A program made the translations under genes and the position numbers. A stretch of 64,000 nt of DNA from Gracilariopsis chorda (Eukaryota; Rhodophyta; Florideophyceae; Gracilariales; Gracilariaceae): contig NBIV01000003.1 in assembly GCA_003194525.1 (NCBI GenBank), forward strand, positions 744,001 through 808,000. Direction: 5' to 3'. Within the stretch, counting starts at the first letter, position 1, and every line of letters starts with the position of its first letter. Of this stretch, positions 42,198 through 54,355 are shown in pieces. The notes beneath the pieces are model-generated. The model worked only from the letters and a program-made list of their open reading frames with translations, had not been told where the DNA came from and did no database searches.

Positions 42198-42264
42198 ATG
42201 GCCTTGCCATGATGGCAGGACGTACGCCCCAAATTGCCTTTCCCAACCATCATGGCAAAGCCAT
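42198..42264. repeat. 18-bp inverted repeat with 31-bp loop
   Basis: ATGGCCTTGCCATGATGG at 42198-42215 pairs with 42247-42264 with one mismatch. It may be the inverted end of a small transposon or just a hairpin. Confidence 0.65.
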
Positions 42265-42514
42265 GCGTCTGCATAAGCATGCAAACCATCCGCTCTCCCC
42301 ACCGCGCACCAGCAGCGCCCTTCCGACTCCCTGCGCCGCGGCCGTAGTCGCGACGGCCGGCCAGCGCGCCCTTCGGCCGCCACCGCTGTCGCTGTTGCTG
42401 TCGCTGCTCCTCACGCCTCTGTCCGCAGCCGCCGCCTGCAATACCTCAGCCGCCACGTGCGCTACCCATCCAAGCGCCAAGTTTGCTGATCCGTGTTTCT
42501 GCTATGAGGACTAG
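42209..42514 (+). CDS. hypothetical small protein with hydrophobic segment
   Basis: A 101-codon frame in a locally GC-rich stretch. A hydrophobic run LSLLLSLLLTPLSAAAA could be a signal or anchor segment, and a short Cys-containing end follows (CNTSAATC; CFCYED). The start of the frame overlaps the inverted repeat, so a later Met (MRLHKHANH) is as likely. No family recognised. It could be chance or the first exon of a gene. Confidence 0.25.
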   Translation: MMAGRTPQIAFPNHHGKAMRLHKHANHPLSPPRTSSALPTPCAAAVVATAGQRALRPPPLSLLLSLLLTPLSAAAACNTSAATCATHPSAKFADPCFCYED

Positions 42515-42857
42515 GCTTGAGGGTTATGCAAACACTGCTACCAGTTTTGAAAAGGCATTTGTAGACTCCGTGATAATAATGAATGGACATGGACAGCGCC
42601 CTCTTCCGTCGCGCCCCACACACGATCCGTCACTGTACCCCCTTGACAGCATGGAAACCGGCTACATAAACAGCATTCCACATCTGACTGTGCCAGCCAC
42701 GAATAGTAGCAATTTTGAGCAACAGGGACACGTTTTTACAGATGCACATGCGGAATATACCGTTGGAAAACTCACGGGAGTAATTCCCCACATAATAGCA
42801 CCAGATTCCGTCAAGCAAAGGCGAATTGATGTGCACCATGATCCGGTTGTGTCTTAG
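42483..42857 (+). CDS. hypothetical protein
   Basis: A 124-codon frame overlapping the end of the previous one. Composition is protein-like but no domain was recognised. It may be a downstream exon of the same gene or a chance frame. Confidence 0.22.
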   Translation: MLIRVSAMRTRLEGYANTATSFEKAFVDSVIIMNGHGQRPLPSRPTHDPSLYPLDSMETGYINSIPHLTVPATNSSNFEQQGHVFTDAHAEYTVGKLTGVIPHIIAPDSVKQRRIDVHHDPVVS

Positions 42858-43070
42858 GATCCCAAGACTAGTGATACTACAAACTACGGCCATGTGCCGG
42901 CAGTAAAGCCACAACAACAAAACAGCAGCCCCAATATTACAATGAAGATGAGATATCTTTTATTTGTCCAAAAGGGTATCAAGCATGGTGAGAAGGAGTG
43001 GAATACGGCCGACGTTAGTCAGAAGATGACAGTTTGCAGAGAACACCGCACCATAAAGTAGCCCACGCAC

Positions 43071-43349
43071 CTAAAGATTCGGTGCCTGGGCAATGAGTTC
43101 ATTCAGTACCACAGCAGCTTCTTCCCATTTCATTTCGCTTTCAGAAATACTACGCAGTATCTCCTCCAATTCCAATAATAAGTCCTTAGACGAACCAAAT
43201 CCTTTGACGTAGGAAGCGAATCCATCAGTAGCGTCTTGTTCAGTAGCCGCCGGCGCCAGGTTATGCGTTTCTGCATGTTCTTTCGCCTCCATATCGATGA
43301 AAGAATAATATGGAATGGAATGACCTGATATACTGGAATCGTCAGTCAT
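43071..43349 (-). CDS. hypothetical small acidic protein
   Basis: A 92-codon frame that looks helical and acidic (DLLLELEEILRSISESEMKW). No family recognised. It stands alone between repeats with no visible partner. Confidence 0.3.
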   Translation of the reverse strand: MTDDSSISGHSIPYYSFIDMEAKEHAETHNLAPAATEQDATDGFASYVKGFGSSKDLLLELEEILRSISESEMKWEEAAVVLNELIAQAPNL

Positions 43350-45101
43350 GTCGCAAATAATGGCAGTGGTGGAAGGCTTTTACATAGCGAGATGGTTGAC
43401 ACGAGGGTGCTGGAATCATCTGCGGCGATCACCAGATATTATATAAACACAAAAATACCTTAAGCAGGACATTATTGCCAAGTTGGTTTTGCATGGCAGG
43501 GAAGTTTCCCCTGACAGGTTGTTATGGGTTATTATATAGACCTAGTATGAATAACTAGAGACTATGCGCACAGCCTAATTGTCTATAAAAGCCCGGGGTC
43601 GGTGGTCTCCAAGCCAACTCGGGGCAGACCACTTCTCCTCTCTTTGGCAACTCCCACCTCCTCTTAGAGCAGTCTGCTCCTCCCTCCCACCAACCACACT
43701 TTTCCCCACCTACCCTTTTACTTGGTGCGGCTTGGTCTCCCGCACCCTTACACGTGCTTGTACTAACACCGCCCTTGTTTGGGCTCATCATCTGTGGCAC
43801 GGTGCACTTCGGCCGCGTACTAGACCTAAAGTCTTGTTCGTGCGTGTTGGCCGTGGTGCTATATTAGAAGTGGTCATCAGCATTACGCTAGATCTAAGGT
43901 TTTGATCGCGTAGGTTATCCGCTGGTGCAGTCTTTTCGGTACAATGTCCCAAGCTTGTTCGCTTTTTGTGTTATACAATCACTACCTGGTTCCCTTGCTA
44001 CGTAATACATTGATTATTTGACACAGTTTGTTTCTGTTTACTACATTGGCATTGCACGCCTGTGCTGGCACTTTCGAGCTACGATTCTATTTCTGAACTG
44101 CCCTCCACTGAAAAATGGTACAAAAAGGACTGTCATCGTCCAGTTTCGTGACAACGTGCAACATGACACCCGCAAGAATCAACGCTAACGCACTCTTAAA
44201 GCACTATTTTCTGTCAAAATTTCTAACGATATGTGTCGTGAAATAATACGTTAAAAAAACCAGGCCGCCTGTAGCAATAGCTAGACACGGCCCAGAAAGG
44301 AAGATTCCTTTGCTTGAACACAAGTTGAAGTAGTTGGAGTTACGTTGGTTGAGAGCAGAGACCGGGGTTGCGCTCTGTTCTCTCTCTTTTATATTAGAGA
44401 GGGGAAGACGCCACTCGTCTTCCTCAGAACAAGCTAGATGCACGCAAAAATGTATGCCACCTTGTAAGCAGGCCATATTACCGTTTTCAGAGAATGTGAA
44501 AAGGCAAGACGATTTCTCACCATCCCCAAGGATGGCCAGATGGTCTGGTCCATTTCTTTGTGTCTCACCGTCCCATAAGGATGGTGAGCACACCTAAGTC
44601 CTCACAATATTCGTTTCTTTCGCCCCGCACAGATTTGCGTAAGATTTGTGACTTGTAACGTTCACCTAACGCGTAAGACTTTGCCAACTACGAGGAAGAT
44701 AGTGAAGTATGTTACAGGAAGGTTAGCCTTTTACAATTGTGGTTTCAGGCAGTGACTAGGTCTACATATTCTACCTACCTGACGACCTTTCGTATGTAAC
44801 CATTTGCAAGGGGTCAGCAGTCACGTATGATTATCATTCACTATCTGTGTAAGAAAGACAGAGAAGTTAGGTAGATGGATAACGACTTGGATGTCAAAAT
44901 TTGCAAGTGGAAGTCGAAGTTTCAGTCATGTGGCATGAAAACGCTCCGGTCGTTTTGCAAAAGCCATTGGTTGACCTGGTTAACGGTACCAGTTTTTGGG
45001 AGGGTATTCCGCGCGTTACATTGTTAAGATTTGGTTTAGCCATCAGCAGGGATGTCTAAACCATCAGTATGACCGATATCAGAGACGTCTAACTTCTGGT
45101 A
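43350..45101. other. no gene recognised; decayed repeat
   Basis: Pyrimidine-rich LTR-like sequence at 43600-43760 and a dispersed repeat at 43980-44190. The minus frame 44204-44593 is open but shows no known domain. Confidence 0.35.
43980..44190. repeat. dispersed repeat, copy 2
   Basis: Resembles 24330-24560 over several ordered blocks, including GGCATTGCACGC and GGTACAAAAAGGACT. Confidence 0.4.
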
Positions 45102-45483
45102 TTATTGTTGTGCGGCGTTGACGTCCATCACAAACCTTTTCCCTTTCATAAATGAAATCCTAACAATCGTGTCAAGTAGAGACTTGCAGTCCGTCAGCAT
45201 ACATAACCTTAGCTTCTGATCCAAGATCTTTTCCAAATCGTAGCGCAACATATATGCCACGCCAAATGCATCGGAAAACGCGTATATTTCTCCACCCAGT
45301 ACACTTCTAACAATTCTTCGAGACTTGTGCGAACGATAGCACAACACATTGCACTTGTTGTTTTTGTGACACATTGTAACGATATACCCTAGTTGTGAGG
45401 ACTGCTCTAGCTTGTTCACAAAGACGGCGTGAGCGCAAACTAGAATATACAATGACGGTAGATCGAAGTTTTGTTGCAGAATC
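45102..45483 (-). pseudogene. copia-3 RNase H, part downstream of the gypsy B insertion
   Basis: The frame reads the copia RNase H: LQQNFDLPSLYILVCAHAVF, then SSQLGYIV, YRSHKSRRIVRSVLGGEIYAF and LTDCKSLLDTI. It continues the frame that ends at 62986. Joining 62986 to 45483 and counting the GAATC duplication once keeps the reading frame, so the two parts were one gene before gypsy B inserted. Confidence 0.85.
45479..45483. repeat. left target duplication of gypsy B
   Basis: GAATC, repeated at 62982-62986. Confidence 0.9.
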
Positions 45484-46195
45484 TGTAGAGCAACGCTATT
45501 GCGGCACTTTAACGCCAATGCAGCTCATATAAAATTGATACCGTGTATGGGCATGGAACCGGCACTACGAGACGGGGGTCGATTTCCAATTATCTGGCAT
45601 AGGGCCAATTATTGGCATAGGTATGATTAGTCCAGTATTACTGGCAAGTGTAGCACAAATGTAGTGGTTTTTACACCCATTTTTGGGATTGTCAATATTT
45701 TAGGGACAATCACCATTACAGTGGGTTGGGGCTGGTACTTAGGTGGAGGTGACCCACCTCATCCCTCTGGGAAGTAAACTATCAAGCAAGTGCATGGCTC
45801 TGACTCAGACCTCCCTGGGCGTCTGGTAACTCCTCGCGGTGGGCCAGCTCCTTGTTCAGGGCTAGTCATCCACCTTGTGGAGCTTTCTCACCGCACTATC
45901 GTACGTTTTTCTACCGCGTATTGCGTTTTGTTACTTTTCGTTGTCCTGTTAACAGGTGGCACCACGGTTTCCACCGTTGCTACCGCTCACCGCCGTTTAG
46001 TCGTCTTCGCGATCTCGCTCGTTTCAACCGTCGTCACGGCCTCTCATTCGACACCTGTCATACACTTGTAGTGGGACCCAGAGTTACGCCCGGCTAGCGC
46101 GCCCACCACAGGTGGCTCTGTTTGCTACGCTACCCTCTACGGAGGGAAGTCCCGAACACCTTCGTGCGTCATTCCCTCACAGGGTTTGCGCCAAA
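45484..46195 (+). repeat. gypsy B 5' LTR
   Basis: Starts TGTAGAGCAACGC and pairs with 62272-62981. The end is uncertain by a few bases because the last ~10 bp differ between copies. An open frame near 45790-46071 recurs in the 3' LTR and is LTR sequence, not a gene. Confidence 0.9.
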
Positions 46196-46198
46196 AAG

Positions 46199-46217
46199 TG
46201 GTCTCCCAACCTAGAAC
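46199..46217 (+). other. putative primer-binding site of gypsy B
   Basis: TGGTCTCCCAACCTAGAAC, a few bases after the LTR. It differs from the gypsy A site at one base, so the same tRNA primer is likely. The tRNA was not identified. Confidence 0.65.
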
Positions 46218-46556
46218 GTCGTACGGGGTTGTCTCGTGATCGAGATTGCTCTTTTTGGACCATTAACTGCTGTCGGTAAGCTGATCCATTCTTGGAGTTG
46301 GTTGTTCCAATCTTGGATTCATTCTATTCCTAGTTTCGATGGAATTGGGGAAGAAATCGAATTTCAGAAATCAAGGTTCTTCTCGACCCAGGTCGAATAG
46401 TGGGGATGTCCCACCGCAGCCGCGGTCAGTACCCGGCTCTCGGGAAGGGAATGGAAAGAAGCCCGGAAATCGGAAGCAGCCATAAAAGTCGTCAGAACCC
46501 CCAGTTGCTGGGTCCTCTAACGTTACGTTCCTAAAAAGGATGCTCAAACCACAGCT

Positions 46557-47420
46557 GTGGATTTTGATGCCCTCATTGTTGAGTTGAGAGCACAAATTGG
46601 TAACTTAGAGGCTCAGACATCTGTCTTACAGAGCTCTTACGCATCCCTCTCCAGTGAGGTCGATGCCTTCCGCATGCGGATCAATGCCGATCTCATCGGT
46701 GGTGTATCCGAAGATGTTCGTACCTTATGGACTGATCTTAATGCTCTCTTAGAAATCCTTCGTGGATACCCTAAAGTAATGGGGAGAATGGAGTTGAAAT
46801 TTAATCAAGTGATGGCTCGTCTCTAGACGTTGAAAAATACCATCATTGATGGATATGGCGCTCGAGAGGCCCAGGCCGCTGTTTCGCACCCCGAACGCAA
46901 CCACGACCGTGGTAGGAGACGTCCGAAACGGAAGGAAGCGCACGATTATGATTCGGATTCGTCCCGTTCATCGGGTGGTTCAAGCCATTCGAGCTGCTCG
47001 GCAGACTCGGCTTCGACAGCCGAGAATGGTCACCATGGACGCTTATCCCATTCGCAGAAGTCGGCAGCCACCTATGGTGAGATTCGATGCCGAACTAGGG
47101 GTAGGAAACACTCAGGTTTGTCTGAATTGGGGCCTACTAACCCATTGTACAGGAAGCAGTTATCTTACCAGTACTACCGTCTGGAAGATTCCTCCTTGGA
47201 CCGGACGCCCCATTGAACGGGAAAGGTAAAAGACTGTACGGAACGCATGGCTCTTACGTTCAGAAAACAGTTCTTCACCGGAAAAGACCCCAACATGGTG
47301 TTGAACTTTTTGGCACGCTTTGTGAGGAAGCTGACATCCTTGGGATGAGTGAATGGCAAGCTGTTGTTGCCCTACCCTACTTCTGACGGGGACTCGCAGA
47401 GGACCAATTCAACGCCCACT
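46557..47420 (+). pseudogene. gypsy B gag remnant
   Basis: The first frame (46557-46826) predicts a coiled coil (IVELRAQIGNLEAQTSVLQS). A Ser-rich part follows (46830-47216; SSRSSGGSSHSSCSADS). The capsid block RKQFFTGKDPNMVLNFLARF lies near 47255-47330 and matches gypsy A. Frames shift at least twice and no clear zinc knuckle was found. Confidence 0.7.
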
Positions 47421-48225
47421 GGATGGTGGCTGTGAGCTGGAAGTTCAGGGTGGTGATGGCGGCGGTCGAGGCGGCCGATGAGAGGGGAAGAAGGGATCTG
47501 ATAAGGCGGGATGTGGTGCGGCAATTGGGCTTTCCGCGCGCCGAGTCGGTGAGTATTTTGACAGGGTGAACAGATGAGACCGGAGATCGGCCCATACCTC
47601 TGGTACCCTTCGTACCTGAGGCGAATCGGACACCAATGGAGCCCTATTTTGGCACCTAGAAATCTGCGATCACTACCCGGCCATGCACGGGGACAAGAAG
47701 TAAATCACAAAATTTGATGACTTCCTAGGTGGACATTTGTCGGACACGTGAGCGACCCGCACGGACAGAATTGGCACAATCTCGAACTCTGGCGGTACAA
47801 AGTTTGGCATTTTTCATTGTTCATAGGGAGTCCTCGCACTTTCGTATCTTTGCCCCAAAGCGGTTGATTCCCATCGTAATTCGTTCGCAGAACCGTCGAT
47901 GCTGGCTCTTGTTTCTACCCGGAACCCGATTACTAGTCCCGCCGTAGCGGATAGCACCGAACAACAGGCTGAATCATAGCCATCGCTAGTACCGAACATT
48001 GTACAGACACGGGACACTACTCAGTCGAAGAACTGAGTGAGGGAGTCTCCAATGGAGGGGCTCTTGAGTTGAGGCCTACAGCGCCCGAGGCGTAACCGCC
48101 TCGCTCCCCGGTCAGGATCTTTTCGAGGAATTCGGCCACCACCGACGCGTATTCTACCACTCTTGGTGTGTTCCTTTGGCCGTGGATACGGTATAGGAAC
48201 AGCAGGATCCCGTATCAAGTCATGG

Positions 48226-49150
48226 TTACGGCCAAGAGGAACTATAAGGTCTTTGCGGACCTTGGCCTTTCCACCCAGTATATGGTGCGTCATCTGTCTA
48301 TTCTGGATACAGGTGCCGGTCCTAACTCCATTATTGAATCCTAGTTACCGCCAAAAGTCCGTGAACAAGTCCTTCGAGGACCTGTTATCGACATCGCCGA
48401 CGCTAACAATAACCCGTTGAAAACGGCTCGTATCGTTTCACATATCGTGAGGATTGGCAACTGCGTCGTGCAGCTTGAGTTCATTTTCTGTAAGACGCGA
48501 GCCGCTCCTTTTTTTTGGATGAGATTTCTGTGATCGATTCGTCACCTCTATTCCACCGCTGTCTCGGGAGGTAGAAATGGAGAATGGTTCGATGGTCAAG
48601 ATCATTTGCCGCTCCCTATGTAGAGCATCGTCAAAGCTGGTGTCTTTGCCAGCTCCCTTTCGGGATTCTTCAGCTTCTAAGGAGTCACCAAAGCTTCGTG
48701 TTGCACGACCCATGGCCGTCCCACCAGAATCCCAGATATTGATCACGTTACAGCCACTCCTCGTGGGAAACTGGTTGTTCAACCGCTGAAATCATTATCT
48801 GAGAAATATCACCTCGCCTAAGCGAATGGCGTTGTTCAAATCTCTAATGAACACCCTTAACAGGTCTTAATTGCTAACTTTGGCAATAAACCCCAGTATC
48901 TGGTAAAAAACCAAGTTGTTGGCACATTCCTACCGCATCCGACGGCCCTGATAGCCACAAAGGTGTCTGCCACTGAAGTACTCGGACTTATCCCGACTTT
49001 GGAGAACACTCCTCAGCCTAAGGAGGAGGAGGGTGCCGCTTCGCAACAAGGGGACAAAACGAACAATTCGGAAAGGAAGACCGTCGCTACGAGTTATGAC
49101 AAGCTCGACCCTGTGAAGGAGTTGGAAGAACTGGATATGGGACATGTTTG
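48226..49150 (+). pseudogene. gypsy B protease and linker
   Basis: The active-site block ILDTGAGPNSIIES lies at about 48299-48340 and is followed by a stop. The frame then continues with further stops through KPQYLVKNQVVGTF and into the acidic linker (48963-49151), matching the gypsy A linker (LRYLVKNHVIGSV). Nonsense changes rather than shifts dominate. Confidence 0.7.
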
Positions 49151-49980
49151 AGATTCGCACCGCGAAATACTGCATGAAATCTTGCGTGAGCTTACACCTA
49201 TGTGAGATGGATCCCTCGGAGAGGTCTCCACCACAGAACACTGTATTGACCTGGTGCCAGGCACGAGACCAATAGCCCAGCACCCCTATCGAGCAGTTCC
49301 AAAGGCACGAGAGGAGGAACAGCTTCAGGTCGAAAAGATGCTCCGCGCAGGCGTGATTGAGCCCATTCAGTCACCGTTTGCATCGCCAGTTGTACTGGCT
49401 CCTAACTCCGATGGGTGATGGCGCTTTTTTATCAACTACCACCGACTTTATGCCGTCACCGTGAAGGACTTGTATCTTATACCTCGTATGGACGGTTACA
49501 TCGACTCTCTTGGAGAGGCAACAATGTTCTCCACATTGGATGCAAACTGGGGCTACTGGCAAGTGCCCTTTCGACCGGAGGACCGTGAAAAGAGAGCATT
49601 TGAATGCCATTTTGTGTGCCATTCTGGCCATTACCGCTTTAAGTGTATGCCATTCGGACTAACGAATGATCCCACTACGTTTCAGCGTGCTTTGGATATT
49701 CTCCTCGCCCGCTTCAAATGGTGGAGTTGCCTCGTCTATCTTGACGACATCATAGTCTTCTCCAGTACCTTGGATGACCATCTCTAACACGTTGGGAAAT
49801 CATGGCCACGTTATGTGACGCTGGAAGTACCTTGAAGTTAAGGAAATGTGAATTATTCACTAACTCAGACAAGTACCTGGCAAACATCATCCGTCACGGA
49901 CAGCTACTGATCGAAGAAGCTGGTGTTAAGTCCCTCAAAGAGGCTAAGCATCCGAAAACGCAGACGGAGCTTTGATCCTT
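49151..49980 (+). pseudogene. gypsy B reverse transcriptase
   Basis: The fingers and palm (VVLAPNSDG; FINYHRLYAVTV) precede the open frame 49461-49787 with YLIPRMDGYIDSL, LDANWGYWQVPF, CMPFGLTNDPTTFQRALDIL and the catalytic LVYLDDIIVFS. The YLDD box is intact. Stops before 49461 and after 49787 prevent a full product. Confidence 0.88.
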
Positions 49981-50660
49981 TCTAGGAATTTGCAACGTCT
50001 ACCGACGCTTTATTACCGGCCTCGCACGGATCGGAGGACCCCTCAACGACCTTCTAAAGTAGGGGCAGCCACCAAAACTGGAACCCCTTACAGCCTCTCA
50101 AGCGAAAGCTTTTGCTTCTCTCTAATAGCCTGTTACATCGGCCCCGATACTATCTTTTCCTAAGAAAGGTCTGCCTTTTACCGTAGACACGGAGTCAAGT
50201 GATTAACCAATCGGCTGTGCGTTATTCCAGACCGCACCCGATGGGGAACGAAAGCCAGTTTGATATTGGGCAGGGACTGTCAATGTTCTTGAGCAAAGCT
50301 ATTCTGTATCAGAGAAAGATTTTCTCTACATGGTCTGGGCGTTACAGACGCTACGCCCATACCTTATGGGTACCTACTTCACCGTCAAAACGGATCATTC
50401 CGCGCTATGCTGGCTGGTGTCGATTACTGAGCCCTCAGGTCGCCTGATGCGTTGGAGAATTCGGCTGGCCGAGTTTGGTTTTGGCATCCACCACAAGAAA
50501 GGGAACCTTAACGCCCAAGCGGACGCTCTTTTACGTTTAGGAACGGAGGCTCAGGCTCTTCCTTTCGAGGACGATGAGGAGTACATCCCCTGCTTCCTAC
50601 TCAACGAGGTTGATTCAGAATACGATCTGATTACAGATGATATAGGTGACTAAATACTCG
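49981..50660 (+). pseudogene. gypsy B RNase H
   Basis: The best part is 50330-50653: YFTVKTDHSALCWLVSITEP, then LAEFGFGIHHKKGNLNAQAD, with the TDH motif intact. The N-terminal part is spread over other frames (50199-50447). Confidence 0.75.
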
Positions 50661-50689
50661 TCGTAGACGGAGACGACCCCGACCTGGGC

Positions 50690-52133
50690 TCTTTCGTCCC
50701 AATAAACCCCGAGTAGATGACTCGTAAACAGTTCGGAGATCCGTTTTGTACGAAGATACGCGCCCAGTTGAAGGGTGGCGCTAAAATCCCCTTGGGGTCA
50801 ACTCTCAAGGATTCTCGATCTATACGGTGAGCTCTATTCTACAGATCGTGGTTCCCAATACTCTACAGTCACGTGTCTTACACCTCTCAAATCACTCGAA
50901 GATGTCCGCTCATTTTGTTGCCGGGAATTTGTACACGTCGCTTCGTCGGGATTTCTATTGGCCTGCATTACCAATCGACTGATACTCAATTGTGAGATCC
51001 TGTACCCATTGTGCTTGTGAAAGATTGAAGTTACTTGGCCATGCGAAGAAGCTGACTCTGTTCCCTGCACGGGCCCCACTTGAGTTCGTGGCAATCGATA
51101 TACTCGGTGAATTTCTCCGGACGTTCCTTGGTAACAAGTTCTTACTCGTCATCACGGACAGATTTTCATACTTAGTTCGGACAGTTCCGCTAAGGAAGAT
51201 TACCGTTCGCAGTGTTGCGGAAGCTTTTGTTCGTCAGTGGGTCCTTGCTTACGGCCCGCCAGTCAATCTCATTTCAGAAAATGGACCACAATTTGTGGCT
51301 CGCTTCTTTCAAGACGTGTGTCGAATACTCGACGTGAAGAATCTCTTTACGAGCTTGTACCACCCATAATAAAATGGTCAAGTAGAACGGTTTAACCGAA
51401 CGCTGCTATTCGCATTGCTGGCCTATGCGACAGAAATCCAAGGACTTGGTATATGTTTACGGATACCGTTACATATTTGTATAGTACGCAGGTTCACAGA
51501 GTTACTGGTCTTTTTCCATTCGAACTAGTACTCTCCTGAGCCCCGCTATTGGTTAAATTTGAATCACAACCTACATTGGATCGATTCCCGTCTACGACGG
51601 ATCACTACATCCAATGGAAGAATTGGCTCACGACCATCGTTCCTTTCGCCCAATCTTCAATGGCAAAAGCCCAACCCGCTTACAATCGGAACTTCGATGC
51701 TCGAATTCGCCGACCCCTTCCCGATATTGAAAAAGGACAGCTAGCTTCCGCAAGGAAAGAATACTACAATCCCGAGAGGGAAAAGCGACAAAAACTCTCT
51801 CCCATCACGAATGGCCCCTATAAGATCATCTCCATCGAGAAGGACACAGTCGTACTGGAGGTTGGTGATAATCACGAACGCTTTTCTCGAGATCGAGCGT
51901 TTCAAGCACCAAATTCCATCACGGAAGTTCTTCTGGACCGTAACGGAACGGATGAGACAAACGCCCCCAGTTCTTCTAACAAGGGTATCTTTACAACCGC
52001 GATAGGGCTCCCTCACCCATCGAGGGGACTCTCGGACGTACCTACGCTTTCTACTACCGAACCTTCGGTTACCAACCGTCTGGTTCTCTCTCGCTCTTTA
52101 GCGCCTGTTATTCCGTCGCCAGACGTGGTTTAA
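50690..52133 (+). pseudogene. gypsy B integrase
   Basis: The core (50992-51369) has LEFVAIDILG with the first Asp. The second site reads LISENGPQF, so the catalytic Asp is replaced by Glu. After a stop, NGQVERFNRTL keeps the catalytic Glu. The frame 51549-52133 carries the C-terminal domain, with a GPY/F-type motif (ITNGPYKIISIEKDTVVLEV) and FSRDR, then a Ser/Pro-rich tail. The N-terminal zinc segment is decayed. Confidence 0.85.
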
Positions 52134-52974
52134 ATTCCCCTCGCTCCACCTAAGTAAAAAGAGGGGATAGATCACCGCCGCGATAACCATTTACCGGTGT
52201 CGCAACCGTTAATTACTGCTCGTGAAACATGGACTGTCGACGTGGATTCACTGCACGGATCCTTCCAGAACGGCAAAGTGGCGGATACCCCGGGTGCGGG
52301 CACTGCAAGCTTGCAGCCTAGCAGTGATGCTAAGGGCATGGACCCACCCCCAGTAGGAAGGATCAAACTTGTCGACAAGGATACTTCGCGGCCCGTCACA
52401 GGGAATTCACCTCAGCAGGCTGATATACGCAATTAAGTTAGAGACGTTAATTCCAGTACAACTGTATTGGATCCGCAGTCGGAGAATAGTGCCAAAGACC
52501 GTCGGAAACTGTCGTTGACCTTTTCGAGAAAGAGCTTAATCAACTCTGCCCCAACTGGGAGTGGTAACACAAGAAAACTGGTTGACAAAGGAGTCGACCA
52601 CCTTGTTACGCAGTCGCCAACTCCCCACGTCGTGAAAACCCCACTGTCTCCGCACGCTAGCGGGCAAACCAGGTCTGTCACGGCGGACCCTGGCGTTATC
52701 AGCCCCCTGAGGGATTACATGGCATACAGCACTGTGAATTGTACTCACCCAAGCATGGGTCGGGATAGGCAATCGACGCCATTGTGCGGAAGTCGCTTAG
52801 CTAATACCCATCAAAATGGCCCAGGAGACCACGAAGTGGACGGTTAAGCTGTTACCCAGGCCACTGCAGGGTTGGACAGAACTGCAAACGCTGGTGGAAC
52901 GCCGCACGCCCCGTCACGTGACGCGCGCCGTGCGCCATCTCGTGGAGGCCTCATATCACAATGGCAAACCGTCA
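52134..52974 (+). other. gypsy B pol linker, 5' of the copia-2 insertion
   Basis: Low-complexity frames rich in Ser, Thr and Pro (52197-52436, 52467-52847). It continues at 59323 after copia-2 and leads to the chromodomain. Confidence 0.45.
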
Positions 52975-52979
52975 CCGCC
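52975..52979. repeat. left target duplication of copia-2
   Basis: CCGCC, repeated at 59318-59322. Confidence 0.85.
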
Positions 52980-53128
52980 TGAAAAACGCGGGGTAGTGCC
53001 TTGCGGCTTGACCCATATACGAGGTCAGCCAGAGCCGCGGGCGGTGCTTTATTGATACTCTGACCGTCAGGTTCAGTGAAACGTGTACGTCTACACGTTT
53101 CACTGAACGGCTGGTACAGCCATTCACA
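52980..53128 (-). repeat. copia-2 3' LTR
   Basis: On the minus strand it starts TGTGAATGG and ends CGCGTTTTTCA. It carries an AATAAA polyadenylation signal. Confidence 0.9.
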
Positions 53129-53397
53129 CCGTCCCTCGCAGTTATGAACAAAATATCATTATTGCGTACTACTAGTATCTATCTCGAATAATTGACTAAA
53201 GGTGCCACCGTTAAAAACCTTTTGCGCAGCAAAACCTTGTAGGAAAAATCTGCCCCAAAAGGAAAATGTAAAGCAAGTTACATTCTACTCTGATCCGTAT
53301 AAAAGTACGACGGTTTCTTATTTCTGTACCAAAAATCAAAGAAAAACAAAATCACAAATAGAAAAACACAAGCGTTAGAAAACTTGTCAAAAGAGAA

Positions 53398-54355
53398 TCA
53401 GAAGTGAAGATGTACGCCACACAGCAAACCCAATGTTTGCAGACGGTCTTGCCCAAACGACTTAGTAAACACGTCGGCAGGCTGCATTTCAGTTCGCACG
53501 TATTCCATGCGAACAATTCCATTCGTCACCAATTCTTTACCATGGTGGAACTTCAGAGCAATATGCTTGTTACGCTCAGACGTCCGGGCATTTTGGACGA
53601 TTGACAACGCGGTGGAGCTATCACTGAATACCGGGATGGGATACATGTCTTCCGGTTCATCTTCAACGATGGTTTCATACAGCATTTCCCAAAACAATCT
53701 CCTTAGCCATGTCACGCCTTTTCCACAATAGGACAGTGCGATGTATTCAGCCTCTCCAGACGATAGCGCAATTATCGTCTGCTTCTTTGTAGTCCAAAGA
53801 ATGGGTCCTTCGTTTACCTTTACCAATAAACCAGTTGTAGACTTTCTGGTGTCCTTGCAACCAGCCCAGTCTGCATCTCAATACCCTTCCATCGGCGCGT
53901 TGGCGCTTGATGAGAAGTGGAGGCAATAGTCTTTCGTACCTTTCAGGTACCTTAACGCCCTTTTCGCAAGTCCAGCATGTCTCTTTCCAGGAGCATGCAC
54001 TTGCCTCGCTAGCATTGAAGCTGCGAACATGATGTCAGGCCTTGACTTCACAGCCAAGTACATCAAATGCCCTACCAGATCTCGGTATCGGGCGTGAAGC
54101 ACAGTGGACAGACCTTCTTCGTCGTCCTTTAGATCCGTCAGATCGAAAGAAGTAGGCAACGGAGTTTGCGCAGGATTCGAGTTCACTAATCCGTACTCCT
54201 CTAACGTCTACACGACGTATCTTTATTGTGATACCCAAATTCCTTTGCTGTCTCTGTCAATGTCCATCCCAGTAAAAGAATCTGCTTAACCAAGAAACTT
54301 TACTTGAAAGAGTTTTTTCATCTCTTCCTTAAAGTATTCCAGGCGAGATCTTGAG
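53398..54355 (-). pseudogene. copia-2 RT end and RNase H
   Basis: RT end at 54186-53878: DLVGHLMYLAVKSRPDIMFA and ALRYLKGTKDYCLHF. After a TGA, where a Ser would be expected in GYSDADWAG, RNase H runs to 53398: TTKKQTIIALSSGEAEYIAL, PVFSDSSTALSIVQN, and a C-terminus with the copia-type MQPADVFTKS. The reading frame stays the same from pol through here; only stop codons break it. Confidence 0.88.

Noticed and set aside
45790-46071. 93-codon ORF that recurs at 62576-62803
   Set aside because: Both copies lie in the gypsy B LTRs; similarity is due to the LTR, not to a conserved protein.
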